64,000 bases of DNA, from positions 186,001 to 250,000 of the forward strand of contig NZ_JANUFD010000005.1 in assembly GCF_024807945.1 (NCBI RefSeq). Reading direction: 5' to 3'. The notes beneath the pieces are model-generated. The model had not been told where the DNA came from. It saw only the letters and a list, made by a program, of their open reading frames with translations, and did not search any database. Each line of letters opens with the position of its first letter. The stretch's first letter is position 1. The position numbers and the translations under genes were made by a program. This document shows positions 18,684 through 27,672 of this stretch, piece after piece. The DNA comes from Pseudomonas sp. JUb42 (lineage in GTDB: Bacteria; Pseudomonadota; Gammaproteobacteria; Pseudomonadales; Pseudomonadaceae).

Positions 18684-19919
18684 CTATCCCCGCAGCTTTT
18701 CCAGCAACCGCGCATTCCCCAAGCCGAAGCTGAGCATCACCAGCAGCCCCAATACCCCCAGGACCGCACTGGACCATAGCGTCGCCGCCATGCCACCATG
18801 ATCGACCACCAGTCCACCGAACAGTGAGCCCGAGGCGATAGCGGTCTGGAAGGTCATCACCAGCATGGCCGAACTGGCCTCGGGTAGACGTGGCGAGGTG
18901 TGTTGCATCCAGGTGCTCAGGCTCAGGGGAATCGCGCCGTAGGCCAGGCCCCAGCTCAATATGGCGACGATGACGGCCATGCTGCTGCCAGCCAGCCAAG
19001 GCAGGCTCAGCAAAGCGATGACCATCAGCACCACCATGCTCCCCAGAGAAAACGGCAGGTGGCGATTGACTGTGGTCGCCACGACAAAGTTACCCAGCAT
19101 CCCGAGCAGGCCAAAACCGAGCAATACCAGGGTAATGGTGCCGCTGCCGAAGCCGGCCTCCTGCAGCAGAAACGGCGCGATATAGGTATAGGCGGTGAAA
19201 TGCGCGGCAATGACCAGGCCCATCAGCAGGATGCTGCGTTGCGCAGTACCTCTGCCGACATAGCTCAGCAGTGCCTTGACCCGCAGCCCTTCACTGGATT
19301 CCAGCGATGGCAGGGTAAGAAACTGCGCCAACAGCGCAACCAGTGCCAGCAGCGCAGTGGCCAGGAATGACGCCCGCCAGGAGAACAAGGTGCTGATAAA
19401 AGTGCCAAAGGGCACGCCCAGTACCGTGGCGAAGGTAATACCGGCAAAGATGATTGCCGTGGCCTTGGCCGCTTTATCCGGCGCAACCAGGCGCCCCGCT
19501 GCGGCGATGGCCACGGCCCAGAAGCCGCCCAGGGACACGCCCAGCAGGCCGCGACCCAGCAGCATCGGCAGCAACCCCGACGCGGTGGCGCTGATCAGGT
19601 TGGAGAGCACCAGCAACAGCGCAAGGCCCAGCAGCAGATGTCGCCGATTAATGGTCCCGGCACCGATCATGATCGCCGGAGCCGATATCGCCGCCACGAC
19701 TCCCGGCACCGTCACCATCAGGCCGGCCGTGCCATCGGTGATCGACAGCTCCTGGGCGATCTGCGGCAATACACCCACCGGCAAATACTCCGTGGTCACG
19801 AAGGCGAATGCACCCACGGCCACGGAAAAAACCGACAGCCACTGGCGCATGCTGGAATTAGCTGCGGGCGCTGTTTCAGCAGGATAGATATCTAATACAC
19901 TTGCTTCAGGTTCACTCAC
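18684..19919 (-). CDS. MFS transporter, drug:H+ antiporter (DHA1) type
   Basis: 411 residues with about 12 hydrophobic segments. The first reads VFSVAVGAFAFVTTEYLPVGVLP, close to the start of SotB/YdhP-like and AraJ-like exporters. The GTG at 19919 follows AGAGGAT and is chosen over a longer frame reaching 20015. Conserved DHA1-like motifs include LLGRGLLGVSLGGFWAVAIA near residue 120. It probably exports small molecules such as sugars or drugs; the substrate is unknown. It is divergent from the Gfo/Idh/MocA gene, with 220 bases of shared control region. Confidence 0.87.
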   Translation of the reverse strand: MSEPEASVLDIYPAETAPAANSSMRQWLSVFSVAVGAFAFVTTEYLPVGVLPQIAQELSITDGTAGLMVTVPGVVAAISAPAIMIGAGTINRRHLLLGLALLLVLSNLISATASGLLPMLLGRGLLGVSLGGFWAVAIAAAGRLVAPDKAAKATAIIFAGITFATVLGVPFGTFISTLFSWRASFLATALLALVALLAQFLTLPSLESSEGLRVKALLSYVGRGTAQRSILLMGLVIAAHFTAYTYIAPFLLQEAGFGSGTITLVLLGFGLLGMLGNFVVATTVNRHLPFSLGSMVVLMVIALLSLPWLAGSSMAVIVAILSWGLAYGAIPLSLSTWMQHTSPRLPEASSAMLVMTFQTAIASGSLFGGLVVDHGGMAATLWSSAVLGVLGLLVMLSFGLGNARLLEKLRG

Positions 19920-20139
19920 GGTGATTATCCTCTGGACTGTCTGATAAGTTGCCAGCAAGACTAATTCACCGTTATCGTTATAAAAACCGCCTAGGTCTCC
20001 AGACACTTCGGACAAAACAGCGGCAATCGTCTATTCAAGACACTTATGTCCAGAGTGATTGGATCTGTGCACTCTTTTTCCCTTGAATAGGCCGATATAA
20101 GTTTGCAGTCGATTAATTCAATCCCTCAGGGAGACATCG

Positions 20140-21270
20140 ATGTCGACTCAACTTAGCAGCGAACACAGCCAGGCCATTCCCCCTATCCGCGTGGGTATTG
20201 TCGGCGTTGGCAACTGGGCACGCCACGGCCACCTGCGCGTGCTCAGCCTGCTGCCGCAGTATCAGCTACAAGCGGTGTACAGCGAACGCCGTGAGCGCGC
20301 CGAGGCCGCCGCCGAGGAGTTCGGCTTCAAACAGGTGGCCGACAGTCTGACCGAACTGGTGGAAAACCCCGAAGTTGATCTGGTCGTGGTGCTCAATACC
20401 GCACCCCAGCATGAACAGAGCGTGCGTGCGGCCATTGCGGCGAACAAAGACGTTTATTGCGAATGGCCATTGACCACCCGCACCACAGACTCACAGGAAT
20501 TGATCCGCCTCGCGGAGAAAGCCGGTGTGCGCCATATCGTCGGTCTGCAGCGTCGCCATGCCCCGCATAACCGTTATTTGCAGGACTTGCTGCAACAGGG
20601 TTATGTCGGCAAGCTGCGCTCAGTGCGTATTCATGTGAGCATGAATTACTTCCAGGCCCTGCGCGATAATGCCTTGCGTTGGACGATTCCCGAGGAGAAC
20701 TTTTCCAGCGCGGTTTCCATTTATACCGGGCACTTTCTCGACATGTTATTTACCGCCACGGGCTGGCCAACCGCTATTTCCGGCGAACAGGTCAGTCAAT
20801 TCGCCAAGGTCACGATCAAGGAAACCGGTGAAGTCTTCGACAGTACTGCCCCGGATCAATTGGTCCTGACCGGCAGCATGGAGGACGGCGCCGTGGCCTC
20901 GATCCAGATCGAAGGTGGCAAGCGCAACGGTTCAGGGGTGCAAATCGATATTACCGGCGACCAAGGTGATCTGCGCATCATCAATACCAATGCCTTTGGC
21001 GATGTGGGTGACGACTACCTGATCGAAGGCGCCCATGGCGACAATCTCGCCTTGCAACCCTTGCCCGTCCCCGCCAGCTACCTGCGCCTGCCCGCGTCGA
21101 ACCTGCCCTCGGCGGTGCTGGAACTGGGCGAACTCTATTACGCCTATGCCCAGGATCTGGCCGACGGCACCCATGGCGCGGCAACCTTTGCCGATGCCGT
21201 GCGCATGCATCGCTTCCTTGATGCGGCCAAGGCCTCGTCTGACAGCGGCCAGCGGATCTATCTCGACTGA
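20140..21270 (+). CDS. Gfo/Idh/MocA-family oxidoreductase
   Basis: 376 residues. The N-terminal Rossmann fold begins with VGIVGVGNWARHGHLRVL, the family's GxGxxxxxH-type nucleotide site, and continues to about residue 125 with the family's conserved catalytic-lysine region KDVYCEWPLTT (the usual EKP is EWP here). The C-terminal alpha/beta domain follows. Such enzymes act on sugars, inositols or biliverdin-like substrates with NAD(P). The ribosome site GGGAGA is clear. The EKP to EWP change is notable because the lysine is normally catalytic or structural; some family members carry W or H here and may differ in chemistry. Confidence 0.87.
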   Translation: MSTQLSSEHSQAIPPIRVGIVGVGNWARHGHLRVLSLLPQYQLQAVYSERRERAEAAAEEFGFKQVADSLTELVENPEVDLVVVLNTAPQHEQSVRAAIAANKDVYCEWPLTTRTTDSQELIRLAEKAGVRHIVGLQRRHAPHNRYLQDLLQQGYVGKLRSVRIHVSMNYFQALRDNALRWTIPEENFSSAVSIYTGHFLDMLFTATGWPTAISGEQVSQFAKVTIKETGEVFDSTAPDQLVLTGSMEDGAVASIQIEGGKRNGSGVQIDITGDQGDLRIINTNAFGDVGDDYLIEGAHGDNLALQPLPVPASYLRLPASNLPSAVLELGELYYAYAQDLADGTHGAATFADAVRMHRFLDAAKASSDSGQRIYLD

Positions 21271-21340
21271 GAAACCTGGCCCACAGCTACGCGGGTCCAA
21301 ACCGAGGCTTGTCAGGGCCGGGCATTTTCGCCAACAATAA

Positions 21341-21360
21341 TAAGTAATAATTCTCAATTG
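21341..21360. promoter_or_regulatory. Candidate Fur box upstream of the sigma-factor gene
   Basis: TAAGTAATAATTCTCAATTG matches the AT-rich Fur consensus (AATAATTCTCA core) and ends 11 bases before the sigma-factor ATG. Related ATTCTCAT cores lie before the receptor (22857-22871), fpvG (25479-25488) and fpvC (28382-28389, reversed). Iron control of this locus is expected from its function. Confidence 0.5.
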
Positions 21361-21371
21361 CGATTAATCCC

Positions 21372-21872
21372 ATGCCTGCCCCTGACTCCCCTGTGTTGCA
21401 CAGGCTCTACAGCGAACACAATGGCTGGCTCAACGGCTGGCTGCGGGCGCGCCTGGGCAATTCGAGCGATGCGGCGGACCTTGCCCAAGATACCTTCGTG
21501 CGGGTGCTTACGGCCCGCAACGTCGAGGCCATCCGTGAACCGCGCACCTACCTCAGTGCCATCGCCCGGGCGTTGATGATCGACAAGTTCCGTCGTCGCG
21601 CTGTCGAACAGGCATACCTGCAGACCCTGGCATTGCGCCCCGAGCCGTTGGATATCTCCCCGGAAACCCGCCTGCTGATCCTGGAAACCCTGACCGCTGT
21701 CGACGCCATGCTCGATAACCTCGGCGAACGTACCCGCAGTATCTTCCTGATGCTGCAACTCGAAGGCCTGAGCTATATCGCTAGCGCAGAGCGCCTCGGT
21801 GTGTCGGTGACGACGGTGAAGAAACACATGATCCGGGCCATGACCCATTGCCTGTTACTGGTCGAGGACTGA
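21372..21872 (+). CDS. ECF sigma factor, FecI type
   Basis: 166 residues. Region 2 includes LYSEHNGWLNGWLRARLG and DAADLAQDTFVRVL, and region 4 reads LSYIASAERLGVSVTTVKKHM, the helix-turn-helix that reads the -35 element. This is the iron-starvation (FecI) group that switches on a TonB receptor gene when its siderophore is outside. It is first in a sigma/anti-sigma/receptor set and lies under a Fur-like box. The next gene starts five bases after the stop, so the two are co-expressed. The exact siderophore is not shown by sequence. Confidence 0.92.
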   Translation: MPAPDSPVLHRLYSEHNGWLNGWLRARLGNSSDAADLAQDTFVRVLTARNVEAIREPRTYLSAIARALMIDKFRRRAVEQAYLQTLALRPEPLDISPETRLLILETLTAVDAMLDNLGERTRSIFLMLQLEGLSYIASAERLGVSVTTVKKHMIRAMTHCLLLVED

Positions 21873-21877
21873 AACCC

Positions 21878-22831
21878 ATGGCCGCCGCCCTCGACCGAAA
21901 GGTGCTGGAAGCCGCCGCGACCTGGTACGTGCAGCTCCACGCCGCCGCGCCTGCCGAGCGTGAGCGGGAAACTCAAGCCTGGCATGCCTGGCTGAATGAA
22001 AACAGTGCCCATGCCCAGGCCTGGGCGCGGGTCGAAAAGCTGCAACGGCAACTGGGCGTGTTGCCCCAGGAACTGGCATTGCCAACCCTGGCCGGGGTCA
22101 GGGCCCGACGCCGTACCCTGGTCAAGCTCCTGGGGCTGCTGCTGACAGCGGGAGCAGCAGGCTGGGGAGCGTTGATGCTCGAACCTTTGCCCGCCAGGCT
22201 GGCGCAATACCGCACCGTTAAAGGCGAGCGACGACACCTGCAGTTGACCGATGGCAGCCAGCTGGAGCTGAACACCCACAGCGCCGTGGATATCGATTTC
22301 AACGTCAACGTCCGCCAGATTCGTCTGCATTACGGTGAGATCCTGATTCAGACCGCCTCCGACTTTGCCCGTCGACCGTTTATCGTTCATACCGCTGAAG
22401 GTAGCGTGCGTGCGCTGGGCACGCGTTTCGTCGTACGCAGCGAAGCAGACCACACCCAGGTGCAGGTGCTCGAACACGCCGTCGAATTGCGCCCAGCTCA
22501 GGACAATGGACAAGTGCTGCGCCTCGAGGCGGGGCAGCAGGCCGGATTCGACCGCCATCACCTCGGCACGCCGACGGCCCTGCCGGTCGGGGTCGATGCC
22601 TGGACCCAAGGCATGCTGATGGCCATCGACTGGCGTTTGGGCGATCTACTCAATGAAGTGGCCCGCTACCGTGTCGGTGTCGTGCAATGCAGTCCGGCCG
22701 TGGCGGACCTGCGCCTGTCTGGAACCTTCCGTCTGGACGACAGCAACACTTTCCTCGAAAACCTTGCCGCCTCCCTGCCCGTGCGCGTGCGCTTCTTGAG
22801 CCGTTATTGGGTACGAGTGGAAGCCGCCTGA
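21878..22831 (+). CDS. FecR-type sigma-factor regulator (anti-sigma)
   Basis: 317 residues. The cytoplasmic N-terminal domain contains WYVQLHAAAPAERERETQAWHAWL, typical of the DUF4880/FecR start. One transmembrane helix follows near residues 82-100 (LVKLLGLLLTAGAAGWG), then the periplasmic FecR domain with the LTDGSQLELNTHSAVDIDF and EGSVRALGTRFVVR signatures. It relays the receptor's signalling-domain state to the sigma factor. The ATG at 21878 is chosen because it sits five bases past the sigma stop; the frame is open from 21848. Confidence 0.92.
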   Translation: MAAALDRKVLEAAATWYVQLHAAAPAERERETQAWHAWLNENSAHAQAWARVEKLQRQLGVLPQELALPTLAGVRARRRTLVKLLGLLLTAGAAGWGALMLEPLPARLAQYRTVKGERRHLQLTDGSQLELNTHSAVDIDFNVNVRQIRLHYGEILIQTASDFARRPFIVHTAEGSVRALGTRFVVRSEADHTQVQVLEHAVELRPAQDNGQVLRLEAGQQAGFDRHHLGTPTALPVGVDAWTQGMLMAIDWRLGDLLNEVARYRVGVVQCSPAVADLRLSGTFRLDDSNTFLENLAASLPVRVRFLSRYWVRVEAA

Positions 22832-22935
22832 ATAAATAGTTCGGCTTGAGGTTGCTGATTTTCATTCTCATCCGGCCAAGCACTGAAGCGGCGATAACTG
22901 CCGCATTTTTTGCCACGCCACCGAAGGAAAGTTTC

Positions 22936-25368
22936 ATGTCCCGTTTCTCCCTGCGAGCGGCCGCGCCCCTGGCCAGCGCCGTCCATTTGGCAATGCTGGG
23001 TCTGCTCGTTACACCGCTGGCCCTGTTACCAGGCCAGGCCAGCGCCCAGTCCGAAGTCCTCAGCTACAACATCGCCGCCGGTCCCCTGGCCACTGCCTTG
23101 AGTCAGTTTGCTGCCACGGCGCGAGTAACGCTCACGTTTGCCACTACCCAGACCCAGGGCCTCAATTCCCCCGGCCTGCAAGGCCCACACTCGGTCGAGG
23201 AAGGCCTGGACCGGCTGTTGGCTGACAGCGGTCTGCGCGCGCAGCATCAAAGTAACGGCGGCTACGTACTGGTCGCGGTCAAAGCGGCCGGCGACAGTGC
23301 GCTGGAACTGGGCGCAGTGAGCATTTCCGGCAAGGCACCAGGTTCCACCACCGAGGGCACGGGCTCCTACACCAGCGACTCGTCGAGCAGTTCGACGCGC
23401 CTTAATTTGTCCCTCAGGCAAACGCCGCAGTCGGTCACCGTACTGACCCGCCAGCGCCTGGACGATCAGAAACTCGACAACCTGACAGACGCCCTGGATG
23501 CCACCGCCGGGATCACAGTCATCCGCGAAAGCCTGGGCGCCGACAGCACGCCCTATCTGTCCCGGGGCTTTGCGATCCGTAACTTCGAGATCGACGGTGT
23601 ACCCACTTCCGCGAGCATGGACAATTACACCCAGAACACGGCTATGTATGACCGCGTGGAAGTCGTGCGCGGCGCCACCGGCCTGATCAGCGGGCTGGGC
23701 AACCCATCGGCGACCATCAACCTGATCCGCAAGCGGCCGACCAGTGAACCCCAGGTGATCCTCACCGCCGAGGCCGGAAGCTGGGACCGCTATGGCCTGG
23801 GCGTGGATGTGGGCGGTGCACTGAACGACAGCGGCACCCTGCGCGCTCGCCTGGTGGCAGACAGCAAAGACCAGCACGCCTGGATCGACCGTTACAGCCA
23901 GGAGCTCTCGACGGTCTACGGCATTACCGAACTGGACCTGGACGACACGACCCTGCTGACCCTGGGCCTGAGTCACCAGACCACCCATAGCAACGCACCG
24001 ATGCGTACCGGTTTCCCGTTGTTCACCACCGACGGCGACAAGACCGATATCAAACGTTCGTTCAACAGTTCGCCGGGCTGGAGCTATTACGACCGCCAGC
24101 AAAGCATGGTCTTCAGTTCCATCGAACATCAATTCGACAATGGCTGGAGTGGCAAGCTGGAGTACAGCCACGCGCGCAATGATTACGACACTGTGGTCAG
24201 CTACATGGATGGCACCATCGACAAGAGCACCGGAGCTGGCGCCTACATCATGCCGACCCGCTGGCAGGCCACGCCGCAACAGGACAATGTGGATGCCTAC
24301 CTGACCGGCTCGTTCTCTCTGTTCGGCCGCGAACATGAGCTGATCGCGGGGACCACCCTGTCCCGCCTGGAGGAACGCGGCACGCCCAACTATGGCGGCT
24401 GGCAAAGGGCCAATTCGGGCTATATGGGCACCATCGCTGACATCTATAGCTGGGACGGCAGCGCGCCAAAACCAGTCTTCAACAAGATCGGTGAAAGTGA
24501 CCTGACCGAAACCCAGAACGCCAGCTACCTGACCTCACGCTGGCGCCTGAGCGACGCCGCCAGCCTGATCCTCGGCGCCCGGGTGGTGGACTGGCAGCGT
24601 GACAGCAAAAGCTGGCTCTACGGCGGCACGAGCAGTAAGACCCGGCGCAGCGAAACCGGCATCGTCATTCCCTATGCCGGCTTCGTCTACGACCTGAGCG
24701 AGATCTGGACCGCTTACGCCAGTTACACCCAGATCTTCAACCCGCAGTCAGCGTCGATACGTGACGTCAACGGCACCCCGCTCGACCCGCAGGAAGGCAC
24801 CGGTTATGAAGTGGGCCTGAAGGCCGGCTTCTACGAGGGACGACTCAATACCAGCGTGGCGCTGTTCCGGGTCGAGCAGGACAACCTGGCGGTCGCTGAC
24901 GGCAACAAACTCGCCCCCAACGGTTATCAGGCCTACAAGGCGGAAAACGGCACCACCAGCGAAGGCGTCGAATTCGAGGTCAACGGCCAGCTCACTGAGG
25001 GTTGGCAGATCACCGGCGGGTACTCCTACAGCGTCAGCTTCAACGACGAGCACCGACGCATCGTCACCGAGATCCCGCGCAACAGCGTCAAGCTGTTCAC
25101 CACCTACCGGCTGCCAGGCGAACTGGACAAGCTCACGGTCGGCGGCGGCCTGAACTGGCAGAGCGAAGCAGGTTATGACCTCAGTTACGCGACCACTCAG
25201 GGCAGCTACGCCCTGGCCAGCCTGATGGCCAGGTACCAGATCACCCCTGCGCTATCGGCTTCGGTCAACGTCAACAACCTGTTCGACAAGGAGTACTACA
25301 CCACCACCGCCGCCGGTTTGTACGGTGCACCGCGCAATGTCATGACGACCCTGCGTTACGCGTACTGA
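22936..25368 (+). CDS. TonB-dependent siderophore receptor with signalling domain (FpvA-like)
   Basis: 810 residues, near the 815 of Pseudomonas aeruginosa FpvA. After a signal peptide (about residues 1-40) comes an STN secretin/TonB signalling domain (LSYNIAAGPLATALSQFAA), a linker, a plug with RQTPQSVTVLTRQRLDDQ and YDRVEVVRGATGLISGLGNP, and a 22-strand barrel ending in RYAY with the aromatic end preferred for outer-membrane assembly. The segment SYTSDSSSSSTRLNLSLRQT parallels the FpvA start. It imports a ferric siderophore and signals to the FecR-type partner. GAAGGAA precedes the ATG. Its position beside fpvGHJKCDEF suggests a pyoverdine-like ligand; this is inference. Confidence 0.9.
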   Translation: MSRFSLRAAAPLASAVHLAMLGLLVTPLALLPGQASAQSEVLSYNIAAGPLATALSQFAATARVTLTFATTQTQGLNSPGLQGPHSVEEGLDRLLADSGLRAQHQSNGGYVLVAVKAAGDSALELGAVSISGKAPGSTTEGTGSYTSDSSSSSTRLNLSLRQTPQSVTVLTRQRLDDQKLDNLTDALDATAGITVIRESLGADSTPYLSRGFAIRNFEIDGVPTSASMDNYTQNTAMYDRVEVVRGATGLISGLGNPSATINLIRKRPTSEPQVILTAEAGSWDRYGLGVDVGGALNDSGTLRARLVADSKDQHAWIDRYSQELSTVYGITELDLDDTTLLTLGLSHQTTHSNAPMRTGFPLFTTDGDKTDIKRSFNSSPGWSYYDRQQSMVFSSIEHQFDNGWSGKLEYSHARNDYDTVVSYMDGTIDKSTGAGAYIMPTRWQATPQQDNVDAYLTGSFSLFGREHELIAGTTLSRLEERGTPNYGGWQRANSGYMGTIADIYSWDGSAPKPVFNKIGESDLTETQNASYLTSRWRLSDAASLILGARVVDWQRDSKSWLYGGTSSKTRRSETGIVIPYAGFVYDLSEIWTAYASYTQIFNPQSASIRDVNGTPLDPQEGTGYEVGLKAGFYEGRLNTSVALFRVEQDNLAVADGNKLAPNGYQAYKAENGTTSEGVEFEVNGQLTEGWQITGGYSYSVSFNDEHRRIVTEIPRNSVKLFTTYRLPGELDKLTVGGGLNWQSEAGYDLSYATTQGSYALASLMARYQITPALSASVNVNNLFDKEYYTTTAAGLYGAPRNVMTTLRYAY

Positions 25369-25471
25369 TGAACGGGATGCGGGCAGTTGAGGCTGTCCGT
25401 ATCGCCTTTTGCACAGGCATGCAATCAAGCAAAACACCTCGCCGAAACATTTTCTTGCATATTGGGTTAGG

Positions 25472-25490
25472 GTTTTTCGATTCTCATTCG
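25472..25490. promoter_or_regulatory. Fur-like AT-rich site upstream of fpvG
   Basis: TTTTTCGATTCTCATTCG, about 105 bases before the fpvG start, carries the ATTCTCATT half typical of Fur boxes and is followed by CGTCTTT, which recalls the CGT -10 element of iron-starvation sigma promoters. The matching -35 element is not clear. Confidence 0.35.
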
Positions 25491-25595
25491 TCTTTGTTAT
25501 TGAGGCAGGTCTTTTTTGGCCAGGCCGTGCCCTGCTCATTCGCAGGGCAACCCCATGCCCATGGGCTCAACTCCTCGTACAAAGACGCGTATTCA

Positions 25596-26804
25596 ATGTC
25601 CAAGAAGTCCCGCTCGAAACTCTGGTTTCTCGTCCATAGCTGGCTGGCGCTGCCCATCTGGTTTTTCGTGCTGATCGTGTGCGTCACTGGCACCCTGGCA
25701 GTGGTCAGCCAGGAAATCGTCTGGCTGGCCAACCCCGATGTGCGAGCCAGCAAGCCCACCGAGGACGCCGTGGCCCTGAGCTACGATCAGGTCGTCGCGG
25801 CCATCCGAAAAGCCGAACCCGAGGCGCTGGTGCAGAACATTCGCACACCGCAAGAGCCCCATTTCGCCCTGCGGGTGAAAGTCGGCTACCCGGATGGCCG
25901 CTCGGTGTCTGTCTACGTCAATCAGTACACCGGGGTGATTCAGGGCATCAGCCCGAAATTCGACTTCCAGGGGTTTACCCGCGCCCTGCACGGTTGGTGG
26001 TTGGTGCCCTTTACCAGTGGTTATAGCTGGGGCTGGTATCTGGTCTCGCTGCTCGGCCTGCCCATGCTGGCATCACTGGTCACCGGGCTGGTGGTCTACA
26101 AGAAGTTCTGGAAAGGTTTCTTCAACCCGACCCTGCGCCTGCGCCAGGGCGCGCGGATCTTCTGGGGCGATTTCCATCGCCTGAGTGGTATCTGGTCGAT
26201 CTGGTTCATTGCCGTGATCTCCATCACCGGCACCTGGTTCCTGATCCAGGCCATTCTGTCTGATAACCAGATCAGCATTTCAAGCGAACCGGTGGCGCCG
26301 GCCATCGCCCGGGAAAACGTGCCAACCTCCGCCGATGGCCACCCCGCACCGAGCATAGGCGTGGACCGTGCCATCGAGCTGACGACCCGGACCATCCCCG
26401 GCTTCGACGTCAGCTACGTCATCCTGCCCGGCAACGCCTACAGCTACCTGACCATCGGCGGCCGTGGCTGGTATCCGCTGATGAACCAGAGCGTCAGCAT
26501 CAACCCTTACAGCGGCACCCTCGACAGCAGCCACTTGCTGTCCGACCGCAGCGGCCTGGAGTTTGTCACCGAGTCCATGCGGCCCCTGCACACCGGCGAT
26601 TTCGGCGGCCTCTGGGTCAAGCTGATCTGGTTCTTCTTCGGCCTGCTGCTGAGCATGATGGTCCTCAGCGGCTTGCTGATCTGGAGCAAACGTACCGCCC
26701 TGGCCACCCTTGCCGCACTCAAGCGCAGCAACCACGCAACTCGACCGCCAGCGAAACGCGCGGCAGCGGGCAGCCAACCCGAAACCGTGGGGGGCACCAT
26801 GTGA
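25596..26804 (+). CDS. fpvG: FpvG-like PepSY inner-membrane ferri-siderophore reductase
   Basis: 402 residues from the ATG at 25596 (MSKKSRSKLWFLVHSWLAL); the frame is open far upstream but that part is not protein-like. There are four clear membrane segments (about 12-35, 140-165, 195-220, 345-370) with PepSY folds between them. Histidines in or next to the membrane helices (LVHSWL, LHGWW, DFHRLSG, PLHTGDFGG) fit heme or metal handling. In P. aeruginosa FpvG reduces Fe(III) from pyoverdine in the periplasm. Gene order downstream matches fpvGHJKCDEF. Symbol by synteny and features, not by alignment. Confidence 0.8.
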   Translation: MSKKSRSKLWFLVHSWLALPIWFFVLIVCVTGTLAVVSQEIVWLANPDVRASKPTEDAVALSYDQVVAAIRKAEPEALVQNIRTPQEPHFALRVKVGYPDGRSVSVYVNQYTGVIQGISPKFDFQGFTRALHGWWLVPFTSGYSWGWYLVSLLGLPMLASLVTGLVVYKKFWKGFFNPTLRLRQGARIFWGDFHRLSGIWSIWFIAVISITGTWFLIQAILSDNQISISSEPVAPAIARENVPTSADGHPAPSIGVDRAIELTTRTIPGFDVSYVILPGNAYSYLTIGGRGWYPLMNQSVSINPYSGTLDSSHLLSDRSGLEFVTESMRPLHTGDFGGLWVKLIWFFFGLLLSMMVLSGLLIWSKRTALATLAALKRSNHATRPPAKRAAAGSQPETVGGTM

Positions 26805-27343
26805 GCCAGGCCAATACGATTGTGAGCCCCTCCCCGCTGCGCCGCTTGTGGCACAAGTGGCGTTTCCACCTGAATATCCTGCTGCTGCTGATTCCCTTGG
26901 GCTTCATGCCGAAATACTTCGCCGATGTGGCGATGTTCCGAGGCGAAAGTGGCCTGGGTGCGCGGGACATCGGCGAAATCCAGGTCGGTCCCTGGAGCCT
27001 GCGCCTGGCCGAACTGCGTGACGAAGCGCCCCTGCTCAACGGTCCGGCCGGCTACATGAAGAGCTTCAATGCCGCGCTGTGCAAGGCCTGCGCCAATGAG
27101 GTCAAGGCCACGTATCTGCGCATCGGCAAGCCGCGCAGCCTGCGTACAGCAGGGGCGATCTTCTTTGGTACGCCGTATCGCGCGGGCACCAGCGTACCGA
27201 TCCCCAAGCACGCTTCAACCGACGACGCCCTGTGGATCACCATGGAAGGCTGGGACGGTTCCATGCATCAAGCGTCGATTCCCCTGAGCCAGGCATCCCC
27301 GGCAACCGCCGCCTGGCTCGCCCAACAAGGAGGCAAACCATGA
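26801..27343 (+). CDS. fpvH: FpvH-like membrane protein
   Basis: 180 residues from a GTG that overlaps the fpvG stop by four bases (ATGTGA). One N-terminal membrane helix (FHLNILLLLIPLGFMP, about 25-42) is followed by a periplasmic domain containing a CKAC pair near residue 92. FpvH is described as an inner-membrane partner of the FpvG reductase, and position and topology agree. The CxxC pair could be redox-active or metal-binding; that is inference. Confidence 0.72.
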   Translation: MSQANTIVSPSPLRRLWHKWRFHLNILLLLIPLGFMPKYFADVAMFRGESGLGARDIGEIQVGPWSLRLAELRDEAPLLNGPAGYMKSFNAALCKACANEVKATYLRIGKPRSLRTAGAIFFGTPYRAGTSVPIPKHASTDDALWITMEGWDGSMHQASIPLSQASPATAAWLAQQGGKP

Positions 27344-27672
27344 TTGTTGCAACGGCCAGGCGCGCCGCCGCGCTCTTGTTGATCCTGTGTGCCGGGCTGA
27401 GCACCCAGGCCCTGGCCCATAACCCACTGTGCGAATGCAAGGAAATCGACGGTGAGCAGATTCGCTGCACCGGCGGCTTTTCCGACGGCAGCGGCGCCCC
27501 GGGAGTAACCCTGGACGTGATCGGCTATGACGAAAGCATTCTGGTGCCGGGCAAGCTGGGGCCAGATTCGACCCTGACCTTCAAGAAGCCTGCAGGTGAG
27601 TTCTATGTGCTGTTCGACGCCGGTCCCGGCCACGTCGTGGAAGTCGACCAAGGGGATATCCAGCCAAAATGA
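27340..27672 (+). CDS. fpvJ: FpvJ-like periplasmic protein
   Basis: 110 residues with a signal peptide ending at QALA-HNP. The short mature chain begins with a cysteine cluster (NPLCECKEIDGEQIRC) and has an FYVLFDAGPGHVVEVD strand pair. The ATGA overlap with the previous stop indicates coupled translation. FpvJ is a periplasmic partner of the FpvG system in P. aeruginosa; size, export signal and order match. The start codon at 27340 sits after CAAGGAGG, the strongest ribosome site in the operon. Confidence 0.72.
   Translation: MIVATARRAAALLLILCAGLSTQALAHNPLCECKEIDGEQIRCTGGFSDGSGAPGVTLDVIGYDESILVPGKLGPDSTLTFKKPAGEFYVLFDAGPGHVVEVDQGDIQPK

Noticed and set aside
25368-25595. Upstream extension of the FpvG-like protein
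   Set aside because: The in-frame extension crosses the Fur-like promoter region and is not protein-like; a membrane-protein start lies at 25596.
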